DNA of 64,000 nucleotides from JBCCQL01 sp039414355 (lineage in GTDB: Bacteria > Planctomycetota > Planctomycetia > Pirellulales > Lacipirellulaceae). Shown here piece after piece: positions 1 through 7,685 of this stretch (position 1 is its first letter; the number at the start of each line of letters is the position of its first letter). Under the pieces are notes generated by a model, which had not been told where the DNA came from, did no database searches, and saw only the letters and a list, made by a program, of their open reading frames with translations. The translations under genes were made by a program, and so were the position numbers. Where the stretch lies: positions 1-64,000 of the forward strand of contig JBCDJN010000007.1 of NCBI GenBank assembly GCA_039414355.1. Direction: 5' to 3'.

Positions 1-1
1 C

Positions 2-841
2 GGCGAGCAGATCGACGAGTACGGCATCGGCAACGGGATCAGCCTGCTGATCATGGCGGGCATCCTGGCCGAGATGCCGCGGGCCGGCTACGACCTGATC
101 AGCAAGTCGACCAGCACGCTGGGCGACACCACGGGCAAGCTCGACCCGCCCGACCTGATTTTGCTGGCGGTGATCTTCGTCGCGGTGGTTGCCGGCGTGG
201 TGTTCATCACGCTGGGGCAGCGGCGGATCCCGATCCAGAGCGCTAAGCAGATGCGCGGCCGGCGGGCCGTGACCGGCGGCGGCTCGTACCTGCCGCTGAA
301 GGTTAACCAGGCGGGCGTCATGCCGATCATCTTCGCCAGCAGCCTGATGATGTTCCCGATGCTTGCCTTCGGCGAGACCGGCCTGGGCGCTCTGGCCCGG
401 ACGCCCGGCGACGCGTGGTGGAAGACCATCGTCCAGGGCATCTCCGCGGCGTTTGCCCGGGACTCGTTCTTCTACAATATCTGCTTCCTGGGGCTGATCT
501 ACTTCTTCTGCTACTTCTGGACCGCCATCACGTTCAACCCGAAGGACATGGCGGACAACCTCAAGAACTACGGCTCGTTTATCCGCGGCTACCGCCCGGG
601 CAAGCGAACGGCCGACTTCTTGGAGAAGGTGATGTTCCGCATCACTTACGTGGGCGCGGGGTTCTTGGCGTTGATCGCCATCATCCCAACGCTCGTGGCC
701 ACGTACTTGGGCGTTGGTTGGGGGATCGCCACCTTCTACGGCGGCACCAGCCTGCTGATTGCCGTGAGCGTGGCGTTTGACCTCGTGCAGAAGATCGATA
801 GCCACCTCGTGATGCGGAACTACAAGGGCCTGCTTGAGTAG
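2..841 (+). CDS. secY: Protein translocase subunit SecY, carboxy-terminal part (5' end outside window)
   Basis: This is the carboxy-terminal ~279 residues of SecY, the pore subunit of the Sec translocase in the cytoplasmic membrane. Reading is open from position 2, where GEQIDEYGIGNG matches the conserved segment entering the fifth membrane helix, so the start lies upstream. The basic cytosolic loop RRIPIQSAKQMRGRR and the later loop GSFIRGYRPGKRTADFLEKV are SecY hallmarks, and helices 5 to 10 are present as hydrophobic stretches. It is followed by adk and map, the usual end of the spc-type ribosomal cluster. A small GC hairpin at 859-875 lies just downstream but has no T run. The assignment is secure; only the missing amino-terminal part is unknown. 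Confidence 0.97.
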   Translation, partial: GEQIDEYGIGNGISLLIMAGILAEMPRAGYDLISKSTSTLGDTTGKLDPPDLILLAVIFVAVVAGVVFITLGQRRIPIQSAKQMRGRRAVTGGGSYLPLKVNQAGVMPIIFASSLMMFPMLAFGETGLGALARTPGDAWWKTIVQGISAAFARDSFFYNICFLGLIYFFCYFWTAITFNPKDMADNLKNYGSFIRGYRPGKRTADFLEKVMFRITYVGAGFLALIAIIPTLVATYLGVGWGIATFYGGTSLLIAVSVAFDLVQKIDSHLVMRNYKGLLE

Positions 842-918
842 GCGATAGGCTTCAGGGAGCGGGCTTCTTGCCCGCGGATTCCTGGCCCTGGCCCCTCGAT
901 CCTGGCCCCTCTCCTCTC

Positions 919-1476
919 ATGCGGATTGCCTTCATCGGACCGCCCGGCGCCGGCAAGGGGACTCAGGCGGAGCGTCTCTCTGACCGGCTCGGCATTACGA
1001 GCCTGTCCACCGGCGAAGTGCTCCGCGAGGCCCAACACTCCGGCACGCCGGCCGGCCGAGAGATCGCCGCTCGGTTGGCCGCGGGGCAGCTCGTCTCCGA
1101 TGACCTGGTGCTGCGGATCGTCGCCGATCGCCTCGCCGAGGCCGACTGCCAGCACGGCTACTTGTTCGATGGGTTCCCGCGTACGGTAGCCCAGGCGGAG
1201 GAGCTCGCCGGGCTGCTCGAGGACCAGGGGTCGTCGCTCGACGCGGCCGTGCTGTTCGAGGCGGCCGAAGAGGTTCTGCTCGAGCGACTAGCATCCCGGG
1301 GGCGAGAAGACGACACTGTAGAGCAGATCCGTCAGCGCCTGGCGGACTACGCCCAGATCACCCGACCGGTGGCCGCCTACTACGCCGATCGCGGCATGCT
1401 CCTCAGGATCGACGCGGCCGGCGAGCCGGACGTTGTTTACCGCCGGTTGATTGAAGGGCTGAAACTCGAAGACTGA
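919..1476 (+). CDS. adk: Adenylate kinase, short type
   Basis: Adenylate kinase (ATP + AMP = 2 ADP), cytosolic, 185 residues. The P-loop GPPGAGKGT begins at residue 7, the NMP-binding region follows (STGEVLRE), and DGFPRT is the conserved adenylate kinase motif. The segment after it (LASRGREDD) is short, so the protein lacks the long LID domain with zinc cysteines seen in about 215-residue forms. The ATG at 919 was chosen because the P-loop protein begins there; an upstream in-frame extension is proline-rich and unlike the family. It sits between secY and map, a classic ribosomal-cluster position. The spacer from secY is built of repeated CTGGCCCCT words rather than an obvious ribosome binding site. 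Confidence 0.96.
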   Translation: MRIAFIGPPGAGKGTQAERLSDRLGITSLSTGEVLREAQHSGTPAGREIAARLAAGQLVSDDLVLRIVADRLAEADCQHGYLFDGFPRTVAQAEELAGLLEDQGSSLDAAVLFEAAEEVLLERLASRGREDDTVEQIRQRLADYAQITRPVAAYYADRGMLLRIDAAGEPDVVYRRLIEGLKLED

Positions 1477-1525
1477 CCGCGGCCCCCGCCGCGGCCATCA
1501 CCGCACGACAACGCGAAACCCTGCG

Positions 1526-2389
1526 ATGCATGCACGAAGCCGACGGTCTGCCGAGGACGAAACCCGCATCGAGCTAAAGTCTCGGCGGGAGATCGGGCTA
1601 ATGCGGCAAGCGGGTTTGGCCGTCTGGCAGGCACACCAGATTGTGACGGAGATGATCGCGCCCGGGGTTTCCACGGCCGAGATCGACGCCGCGGTTGAGG
1701 CCCACTTCGACAACCTGGGGGCGACGCCGCTCTTCAAGAACTACCCCCACCCGGACGCGGACAAGAAGAAACACCTGCCGCCCTTCCCGGCGGTGACGTG
1801 CATGAGCGTCAACGAGGCGGTGGTCCACGGCATCCCAACCGAGACGCCGCTCAAAGAGGGTGACATCGTCAGCGTCGACACCGGCTGCCGGCTCAATGGC
1901 TGGTGCGGCGACGCGGCCCGGACCTACGCGGTGGGTCAGATTTCACCGGAAACGCAGCGGCTGCTCGACGTGACGCTCGGTTCGCTGGAGCTAGCGTTCG
2001 AGCTCATGCACAACGCCAGCCGCTGGAGTCAGGTGGCCCGCGAGATGGCGACCTACGTCGGCGATCACGGTTACTCCACGGTGGAGTGCTTCGTCGGGCA
2101 CGGCATTGGTCGAGAAATGCACGAGGACCCTCAGGTTCCCAACTTCGTAAGCCGGCGGCTGCGGGGCACGGACGATTTCCGGTTGGATATCGGACTAGTT
2201 CTCGCCGTGGAGCCGATGGTGAACATGGGCACGAAAGAAGTGAAGCTGCTGCGGGACCAGTGGACCCAAGTCACCGCCGACGGCAAGCTGAGCGCCCACT
2301 TTGAGCACACGATCGCCATCACCAAAGACGGCCCGGTCCGACTAACCGAAGCGCCAACGCCGGCAGAGCAGGAATTGCTGGCGGTCTAG
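1526..2389 (+). CDS. map: Methionine aminopeptidase, type I
   Basis: Cytosolic dinuclear-metal enzyme that removes the initiator methionine from nascent proteins. The pita-bread fold ligands are visible: the aspartates of DTGCRLNGWCGDAART, the histidine of GHGIGREMHEDP, the glutamate of VEPM, and the final glutamate of HFEHTIAI. The length of 287 residues is slightly above the ~255-265 typical of type I because of an amino-terminal extension of about 20 residues (MHARSRRSAEDETR...). The ATG at 1526 has no clear Shine-Dalgarno, and an internal start near residue 26 would lose conserved sequence. It lies 49 nt after adk. infA, which often follows map, is not found in the spacer before rpmJ. Confidence 0.95.
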   Translation: MHARSRRSAEDETRIELKSRREIGLMRQAGLAVWQAHQIVTEMIAPGVSTAEIDAAVEAHFDNLGATPLFKNYPHPDADKKKHLPPFPAVTCMSVNEAVVHGIPTETPLKEGDIVSVDTGCRLNGWCGDAARTYAVGQISPETQRLLDVTLGSLELAFELMHNASRWSQVAREMATYVGDHGYSTVECFVGHGIGREMHEDPQVPNFVSRRLRGTDDFRLDIGLVLAVEPMVNMGTKEVKLLRDQWTQVTADGKLSAHFEHTIAITKDGPVRLTEAPTPAEQELLAV

Positions 2390-2492
2390 GCATTCTGGGC
2401 CCCCAAGTCGGCAATCTCGTCCCATCAGGCGCGGTCAACGCTGTGCGTTGGGGGCGCCGCCCGATTGGCACGAAAAAAGCGTGGCGGGCCCC

Positions 2493-2522
2493 TTGAGCAA
2501 TCTTGGCCGCCAGGGATATACT
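2493..2522 (+). promoter_or_regulatory. Putative sigma-70-type promoter for the rpmJ-rplQ genes
   Basis: TTGAGC (2493-2498) and TATACT (2517-2522) are spaced by 18 nt in the 275-nt spacer between map and rpmJ. TATACT is a near-consensus -10 box in an otherwise GC-rich spacer. The position would allow the rpmJ to rplQ block to be transcribed separately from secY-adk-map. It is a sequence match only. Confidence 0.45.
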
Positions 2523-2664
2523 CGGCGATTCTCCGCAGCGAGGTGGGCCTCGCAGTGACGGTGCGACAAGGCGGCGGATCCGCCAGTCGGTGTGTTCCGC
2601 CCCGCGACAGGCCCGTTAAACCACGCGTCCAACAGGTCAAGCGTCCAACAACCGGCGAATTGCG

Positions 2665-2778
2665 ATGAAGGTGCGTGCCAGCGTCAAGCGGATCTGCGAC
2701 AAGTGCAAGATCGTCCGCCGCAAGGGCGTGGTGAGGGTCATTTGCGAGAACCCTCGCCACAAGCAGCGGCAGGGCTGA
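2665..2778 (+). CDS. rpmJ: 50S ribosomal protein L36
   Basis: A 37-residue protein of the large ribosomal subunit starting MKVRASVKRICDKCKIVRRK. The zinc ligands C11, C14, C27 and H32 are intact, so this is the zinc-binding (C+) form of L36. The gene lies directly before rpsM as in most bacteria. Its frame is also read through by a longer spurious frame, so automatic calling could miss it. The identification rests on near-complete conservation of the family sequence. Confidence 0.97.
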   Translation: MKVRASVKRICDKCKIVRRKGVVRVICENPRHKQRQG

Positions 2779-2846
2779 GAGTCCGTCGCACGAACCGTCT
2801 ATCGCGTCATTCGACTAAACAAGTCTCCCAGCCACTAACGTTCGCC

Positions 2847-3230
2847 ATGCCCCGTCTGCTCGGTGTCGACATCCCGCCCGATCGCCCCGCGGCGATCTCG
2901 CTGACCTACCTCTACGGGGTTGGCCCAAAGACCGCTCGCGAGCTGTGCCACAAGGCCGGCATCGACCCGCAGGTTCGCGCCCGCGAACTGGCCGAGGACG
3001 AGGTGGCGCGGATTGCCGCCCTGCTGGACAAGGACTACATCGTTGAGGGTCAGCTCCGCCGGCAGACGAGCCAAAACGTGGCCCGGCTGCGGGACATCGG
3101 CTGCTACCGGGGCCTCCGCCATCGCCGCGGCCTGCCCGTCCGCGGACAACGGACCAAGACCAACGCCCGCACGCGAAAAGGTCCGAAGAAAACTGTCGCC
3201 GGAAAGAAGGGCGTCAAGGACCTGCGGTAG
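2847..3230 (+). CDS. rpsM: 30S ribosomal protein S13
   Basis: 127-residue small-subunit head protein. It starts MPRLLGVDIP and contains the helix-hairpin-helix region TYLYGVGPKTARELCHKAGI, the central RLRDIGCYRGLRHRRGLPVRGQ motif, and the basic tail TKTNARTRKGPKKTVAGKK that reaches toward the tRNA sites. The start is the ATG at 2847; upstream in-frame codons have no S13 similarity. It is separated from rpmJ by 68 nt and from rpsK by 96 nt, wider than usual for this operon. Confidence 0.97.
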   Translation: MPRLLGVDIPPDRPAAISLTYLYGVGPKTARELCHKAGIDPQVRARELAEDEVARIAALLDKDYIVEGQLRRQTSQNVARLRDIGCYRGLRHRRGLPVRGQRTKTNARTRKGPKKTVAGKKGVKDLR

Positions 3231-3326
3231 CCTTCGCCGCCAGAGCGTTGGCGGCAAGCCCGTCCTGGCCGGAAGCCTCCGTCAAGCTGCCACCACCCCA
3301 AGCTTCAACCAATACAACCAGCCGCC

Positions 3327-3719
3327 GTGGCCAAATCAAAAGACAAGTCGTCCAAGCGTCGCGCCCGCCGCAACGTCGCCGTTGGGGTCGCCCACATCAA
3401 GGCGACCTTCAACAACACCAGCGTGACCATCACGGACACTAAGGGCGATACGCTCTGCTGGGCCAGCGCCGGCACCAGCGGCTTCAAGGGGAGCCGCAAG
3501 AGCACGCCGTTCGCCGGTCAGTGCGCCGCCCAGCAGGCCGCCGAGAAGGCGAAGAAGTTTGGCGTCCGCGATGTTGACGTCCGCGTGACCGGCCCGGGAA
3601 GCGGCCGCGAAAGCGCCATCACCGCCCTGGAAGCGGCCGGCCTGAAGGTCAAGTCGATCGAGGACGTCACCCCCCTGCCCCACAACGGCTGCCGCCCGCG
3701 TAAGAAGCGTCGCGTCTAG
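3327..3719 (+). CDS. rpsK: 30S ribosomal protein S11
   Basis: 130-residue platform protein of the small subunit. Conserved segments are AHIKATFNNTSVTITDTKGD, GFKGSRKSTPFAGQ, VTGPGSGRESAI and the ending DVTPLPHNGCRPRKKRRV, with the PHNGCRPPK-like signature. The start is a GTG at 3327, the only start that gives the normal length with the basic amino terminus AKSKDKSSKRRARRN. It lies between rpsM and rpsD in the standard order. Confidence 0.97.
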   Translation: MAKSKDKSSKRRARRNVAVGVAHIKATFNNTSVTITDTKGDTLCWASAGTSGFKGSRKSTPFAGQCAAQQAAEKAKKFGVRDVDVRVTGPGSGRESAITALEAAGLKVKSIEDVTPLPHNGCRPRKKRRV

Positions 3720-3774
3720 CCGCACGGTGGTTTGCCCCGGGCGCCAACGCTTCCGGCTCGCTTCCGTTTATTCA

Positions 3775-3800
3775 GTCACTCGCCACTCGCACTCGCCACT
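3775..3800 (+). repeat. CACTCGC word repeat in the rpsK-rpsD spacer
   Basis: The spacer holds near-tandem copies of CACTCGC/CACTCGCACTCGCCACTA ending seven bases before the rpsD start. A related run, CGCCACTCGCACTTCCCACTA, is at 11286-11306 just before the start of the DUF3891 gene. Both occupy the place where a ribosome binding site would be expected. Confidence 0.5.
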
Positions 3801-3806
3801 ACGTCC

Positions 3807-4433
3807 ATGGCCCGCTACACCGGACCCGTTTGCCGACTCTGCCGCCGCGACGGCACCAAGCTGTTCCTCAAGGGAAATCGCTGCGACACGCAGAAGTGTG
3901 CGTTCGAGCGTCGCGAGGGCCCGCCCGGCCAGCAGCCGCCACGCCGCGGCAAGATGACCGACTACGGCGTTCACCTCCGCGAGAAGCAGAAGGTGAAGCA
4001 CTATTACGGCGTGCTCGAGCGTCAGTTCCGCCGCTACTTCTCCAAGGCGGAGCGGGCTGGCGGCAACACCGGCGACGTGCTGATGAGCCTGCTCGAGCGG
4101 CGTTTGGACAACGTTGTTCACCGCCTCGGCTTCGGCTTGAGCCGCAACCAGGCCCGGCAGCAGATCGCCCACGGCCACATCACGGTCAACGGCCACAAGG
4201 TGACCATCCCCAGCTACCAGGTCCGCGCCGGCGACGTGATCCGCGTCAAGAACAAGGCCCGCAGCCTCGACTTCGTCCGCGGCTCGCAGGCCGAGTACGA
4301 CAAGTCGCTGCCCGACTACCTGGCGGTGACCGAGAGCCAGATCCCCGAAGGCATCGTCGGCCGGCTGCCCGGTCCCGAGGATGTGTCGCTGCCGGTCCAG
4401 ACGCAGCTGATTGTCGAACTCTGCTCGAGGTAG
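3807..4433 (+). CDS. rpsD: 30S ribosomal protein S4, zinc-binding form
   Basis: 208-residue primary 16S rRNA-binding protein that also acts in transcription antitermination in some bacteria. C9, C12, C26 and C31 form the zinc-binding knuckle of C+ S4 proteins. The S4 RNA-binding domain follows at about residues 97-160 (RLDNVVHRLGFGLSRNQARQ, GHITVNGHKVTIPSYQV). The ATG at 3807 is chosen because family similarity starts there. The upstream spacer carries a CACTCGC word repeat. rpoA follows after 110 nt. Confidence 0.97.
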   Translation: MARYTGPVCRLCRRDGTKLFLKGNRCDTQKCAFERREGPPGQQPPRRGKMTDYGVHLREKQKVKHYYGVLERQFRRYFSKAERAGGNTGDVLMSLLERRLDNVVHRLGFGLSRNQARQQIAHGHITVNGHKVTIPSYQVRAGDVIRVKNKARSLDFVRGSQAEYDKSLPDYLAVTESQIPEGIVGRLPGPEDVSLPVQTQLIVELCSR

Positions 4434-4543
4434 ACGGTGCTACCGGCTGTTGGCCCTCGCCACCCGCGGCGGCGTCAACAAGGTCCCCGCGGCGGCCGCC
4501 AACAGCCACTTGCCAACAGCCCTCCCACTAGGAGCCCCTCCTT

Positions 4544-5539
4544 ATGCATATCCGTTGGCGTGGACTGGAACTGCCTAGCGTCGTGACCTGCGACCAGGAG
4601 TCCCTCACCGATTCCTACGGCAAGTTCGTCGCCGAGCCGTTCGAGCGCGGCTTCGGCACCACCGTGGGCAACGGCCTGCGGCGCGTGCTGCTCTCCAGCC
4701 TCGAGGGCAGCGCGGTCACCCAGATCAAGATCCATAACGCGCAGCACGAGTTCACTACCATCCCGGGCGTTCTGAACGACGTCACGGACATCGTGCTGAA
4801 CGTCAAGTCGCTGGTCGTCAAGAACCACAGCGACTCGACGAAGGTGCTCCGCGTGGAGCGGAACGAGGCGGGCGACATCCGCGCTTCAGACGTTGAGACC
4901 GACGAGGCGGTGGAGATCATCAACGGCGATCACGTGCTCGCCACCCTGACGGACGACGTGCCATTCGTCATGGAGATGGTGGTCGAGAGCGGCCGCGGCT
5001 ACGTGCCCTACAGCGAGCACAGCGCCGGCGTGCAGGAGATCGGCATCATCCCCATCGACGCCATCTTCAGCCCGGTCACGCGGGTCCGCTTCGCGGTCGA
5101 CGAAACGCGGGTCGGCCAGAAGACCAACTACGACAAGCTGACCCTCGAGGTCTGGACCGACGGTTCGCTCGGCCCCGAGCTGGCGATGGTCGAGGCGGCG
5201 AAGATTCTTCGCAAGCACCTCAACCCGTTCGTCCAGTACACGAGCCTCGGCCCGCAAGTCCACAGCCCGGCGCGTGCCTCCACGCCCGGCGGCGCCGACC
5301 CGGCGCTCGAGGCCAAGCTCAACCTTCCCATCGCCGAGCTCAAGCTCAGCGTGCGGGCGAGCAACTGCCTGGAGTCGGAGAGCATCCTCACCGTCCGCGA
5401 CCTGGTGAGCCGGAGCGAAGACGCCCTGCTCGAAGTCCGCAACTTCGGCGAGACGACGCTCACCGAGGTCCAAGAAAAGCTGCGAGAACTCAACCTGCAC
5501 CTCGGCATGCGAGTGCCGGCCGCCCCCATGGGGGTGTGA
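4544..5539 (+). CDS. rpoA: DNA-directed RNA polymerase subunit alpha
   Basis: 331-residue alpha subunit, which dimerises to nucleate RNA polymerase assembly. The amino-terminal domain shows the conserved FAEPFERGFGTTVGNGLRRVLLSSLEG-type core (here VAEPFERGFGTTVGNGLRRV), and TRVRFAVDETRVGQKTNYDKL precedes the assembly region. A flexible linker after about residue 235 leads to the carboxy-terminal domain, with the helix-hairpin-helix ELKLSVRASNCLESESI and ELLEVRNFGE-like segments that bind UP elements and activators. An AGGAG at 4530-4534 is well placed for the ATG at 4544. The operon context is standard. Confidence 0.97.
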   Translation: MHIRWRGLELPSVVTCDQESLTDSYGKFVAEPFERGFGTTVGNGLRRVLLSSLEGSAVTQIKIHNAQHEFTTIPGVLNDVTDIVLNVKSLVVKNHSDSTKVLRVERNEAGDIRASDVETDEAVEIINGDHVLATLTDDVPFVMEMVVESGRGYVPYSEHSAGVQEIGIIPIDAIFSPVTRVRFAVDETRVGQKTNYDKLTLEVWTDGSLGPELAMVEAAKILRKHLNPFVQYTSLGPQVHSPARASTPGGADPALEAKLNLPIAELKLSVRASNCLESESILTVRDLVSRSEDALLEVRNFGETTLTEVQEKLRELNLHLGMRVPAAPMGV

Positions 5540-5544
5540 TTTAA

Positions 5545-5626
5545 GGGCTGTTGGCTGTCGGCTGTTGGCTATTGGCCAAGAGCCTTCGCCGGCAGCCAAT
5601 AGCCAACAGCCAGTAGCCAACAGCCC
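5545..5626. repeat. 32-bp imperfect inverted repeat between rpoA and rplQ
   Basis: The left arm 5545-5576 and right arm 5595-5626 are complementary at 29 of 32 positions, with an 18-nt loop. Each arm is made of GGCTGTTGG words (or the complement CCAACAGCC). It ends five bases before the rplQ start and would form a long hairpin in the operon mRNA. Shorter copies of the same word (GGCTGTTGG at 4445, CCAACAGCC at 4499 and 4513) lie in the rpsD-rpoA spacer. There is no T run, so it is not a standard terminator. Confidence 0.85.
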
Positions 5627-5631
5627 CTCTC

Positions 5632-6327
5632 ATGCGTCACCGTCGACGAGGCCGCAAGCTCGGCCGCAACCCCAGCCACCAACGGGCGTTGCTCAGGAAT
5701 CTCGCCAGCTCGCTCCTGCTCACCGAGCGGGACCCGGAAGACCTGCGCTTCCTGGACCTGGAGTCGGAGCCCAAGGTGAAGGGCCGCGTGGTCACCACCA
5801 TCAGCAAGGCGAAGGAAGTCCGCCCGCTGGTTGAGAAGTGCATCACCATCGCCAAGAAGTCACTCGCCGCAACCGAAGCGGCCGCCGAGTTCGCCACCGA
5901 CGCCGAGCGCGGCACCGAGGCGTGGAAGAGCTGGCGGACCAGCGACACCTGGCAAAAGTGGAACCAGGCGATCGCCCCGGCGGTCGCCGCCCGCCGCCGC
6001 TGCGTGCAGCTCTTGGGCGACAAGCAGGCGGTGAGCGTGCTGTTCGAGGAGGTCGCGCCGCGGTTCGTCGACCGCCCGGGCGGCTACACCCGCGTGGTCC
6101 GCTTGGCCGCCCCCCGCCTTGGCGACAACGGCACCCGGGCCATCCTGGAGTTCGTCGGCAAGAACGACCGCATCGTCGAACGGAGCGAGAAGCCCGCCTT
6201 CGACGCCCCCGAGGATGACGTCCCGGCCGACGAAGAAGCCGCTAGCGAAGCAGCCGAGGAGGAAACCGCCGACAACGCCGAGGTCGCTGAGACCGAAGCC
6301 GAAGAGACGGACGAGAAGAAGGACTGA
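5632..6327 (+). CDS. rplQ: 50S ribosomal protein L17 with insertion and acidic tail
   Basis: Large-subunit protein L17 at the end of the alpha operon. The amino terminus MRHRRRGRKLGRNPSHQRALLRNL and later LFEEVAPRFVDRPGGYTRVVRL are diagnostic. At 231 residues it is far longer than the usual ~120. About 45 residues are inserted between VEKCITIAKKS and AARRRCVQLLGDKQAV (roughly residues 80-123), and the last ~45 residues are strongly acidic (many E, D, A). No Shine-Dalgarno is visible because the inverted repeat ends next to the start. The gene is followed by a perfect terminator. Confidence 0.95.
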   Translation: MRHRRRGRKLGRNPSHQRALLRNLASSLLLTERDPEDLRFLDLESEPKVKGRVVTTISKAKEVRPLVEKCITIAKKSLAATEAAAEFATDAERGTEAWKSWRTSDTWQKWNQAIAPAVAARRRCVQLLGDKQAVSVLFEEVAPRFVDRPGGYTRVVRLAAPRLGDNGTRAILEFVGKNDRIVERSEKPAFDAPEDDVPADEEAASEAAEEETADNAEVAETEAEETDEKKD

Positions 6328-6360
6328 CGTTCCTCGCAGCGGCAAAGATCGAGTATCACA

Positions 6361-6389
6361 AGGGACGCCCGATGGGGCGTCCCTTTTTT
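6361..6389 (+). terminator. Rho-independent terminator of the rpmJ-rplQ operon
   Basis: A perfect 10-bp stem (AGGGACGCCC, 6361-6370, pairing with 6375-6384) with the four-base loop GATG is followed by a run of six T. It lies 33 nt after the rplQ stop codon. This is the clearest terminator in the window. Confidence 0.93.
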
Positions 6390-6404
6390 GTTGGAGCCAT
6401 CCAG

Positions 6405-6944
6405 ATGCTAACGCCCTTGCGTCATCGACTAATGGTTGCCTTTGCGATCTCGGCGCTCTTCGCTGCGTCGCAAGCGTGGGGTGAGGCTTCGCCGAAGATC
6501 GCTTTGCCATCGCACGCGGTTTTCGGCAAGCCGCTTGGCGCAACGCTCGCGTTGCCAAAGGCGAGCGAGGCCGCGCCACTGATCTACCCGGAGAGCATCC
6601 ACTTCGATCTCCAAGAAGGGGCGATTGTGTACGGGCTGATCGCCACCTACCCAGACGCCGTCGGATTCGACGCCCTTGTGGAGACGATGAATGTCACACA
6701 GAGGAAGTGGTGGGGTAATGAAGACGGGACCGCCAAAGCGTTCGGCGTCAATTGGTGGAGAAATGAAGACGACCGGTTTACGACGCAAGTCAGTGACTCG
6801 CGAGTAGTCATGATCTGGCTTGACCGGAAAGTCAGCGACCGCGAGCAAGATGCGTTGGTTGGCGCGTTTCTACGAGCCGCGAAGGAAGCGGCGGCCGCTT
6901 CGCAAGCGGAGCAGCGTGCTCGTAAATCTGAGTCTAAGCAGTAA
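6405..6944 (+). CDS. Hypothetical secreted protein
   Basis: Unrecognised 179-residue protein. The ATG at 6405 gives a good Sec signal peptide (LTPLRHRLMVAFAISALFAASQAWGEA, cleavage near residue 26-28); an in-frame start at 6372 would lie inside the terminator. The mature part contains WWGNEDGTAKAFGVNWWRNEDDRF and a conserved-looking VVMIWLDRKVSDREQDALVGAF segment, and ends in an Ala/Gln/Lys-rich helix. It probably acts outside the cytoplasm. No domain or catalytic motif was recognised. Confidence 0.7.
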   Translation: MLTPLRHRLMVAFAISALFAASQAWGEASPKIALPSHAVFGKPLGATLALPKASEAAPLIYPESIHFDLQEGAIVYGLIATYPDAVGFDALVETMNVTQRKWWGNEDGTAKAFGVNWWRNEDDRFTTQVSDSRVVMIWLDRKVSDREQDALVGAFLRAAKEAAAASQAEQRARKSESKQ

Positions 6945-6998
6945 CCCGGCGACATAGTGGTTCAACGCGTTCGCCAGCGCCATCAGCCGCCCCGCCCC

Positions 6999-7577
6999 AT
7001 GCCAGCGTTTGACTTCACCGCCGCCGTTCGCCGTGTCTGCGAGGACATGACTCGGCGGGTCGCGGAGCTTTCGCACATCGACATGCAGCGGGTGGCGGTT
7101 GGCTTCTGCCAGGCGCGGAAGCGGGTGCCGCATGGGCTGCAGGCGTCGCTCACGCCGCTTCGGTTTGAGGGGGGCGCCGAGACCAAGCGAATCCGCGGGC
7201 GGCTCGTGACCAGCCAGAAGCTGATCGACGGCTCGGGCCGCGACTACCTGTACCTGCTGCAGTTCTACCTGCCGCGGTTCTTCGACCACCCCTTCGAGGA
7301 GAAGCTGGTCACCATCGTGCACGAGCTGTGGCATATCTCGCCGGCGATGGACGGCGACCTGCGGCGGATGGCCGGGCGGTGCTACGTGCACGGGCATTCG
7401 CAGAAGGCGTTCGACGACAACGCCGCCCGGCTGGCGAGGGCGTGGCTGGCGGCCGACCCGCCGGCGGGGCTCTGCGAGTGGCTGGAGCGGGACTTCCAGT
7501 CCCTCGCCGCGGAGCATGGCGGGGTGTGTGGCGCCCGGTTCCGCGCGCCGAGGTTGGCGCCGGTTGGCGAGTGCTAG
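6999..7577 (+). CDS. Putative HELWH zinc metallopeptidase
   Basis: 192-residue predicted zincin. The active-site motif HELWH (VTIVHELWHISPAMDGDLR) lies near residue 107, and a second histidine-rich segment YVHGHSQKAFDDNAARLA follows about 20 residues later and could supply the third zinc ligand. The pattern resembles the phage-type or domesticated putative metallopeptidase families; the substrate is unknown. The ATG at 6999 is preferred; a GTG start at 6957 is possible. No signal peptide, so it is likely cytosolic. It is preceded by the secreted protein gene and followed by a lipoprotein gene, neither giving a functional clue. Confidence 0.7.
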   Translation: MPAFDFTAAVRRVCEDMTRRVAELSHIDMQRVAVGFCQARKRVPHGLQASLTPLRFEGGAETKRIRGRLVTSQKLIDGSGRDYLYLLQFYLPRFFDHPFEEKLVTIVHELWHISPAMDGDLRRMAGRCYVHGHSQKAFDDNAARLARAWLAADPPAGLCEWLERDFQSLAAEHGGVCGARFRAPRLAPVGEC

Positions 7578-7685
7578 CGGACCGACCGGCGACACACTGG
7601 TTGTCGGATGGTTGCGATTGACCGACTCTACGATCGCCGCTAGCTTCCGCCGCCCGACGTCCTCTACGCTGCCCGCCGCACCGCC

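Noticed and set aside
859..875. Hairpin GCGGGC-TTCTT-GCCCGC after secY, considered as terminator
   Set aside because: The stem is only 6 bp and no T run follows; adk starts 44 nt later, so read-through is expected.
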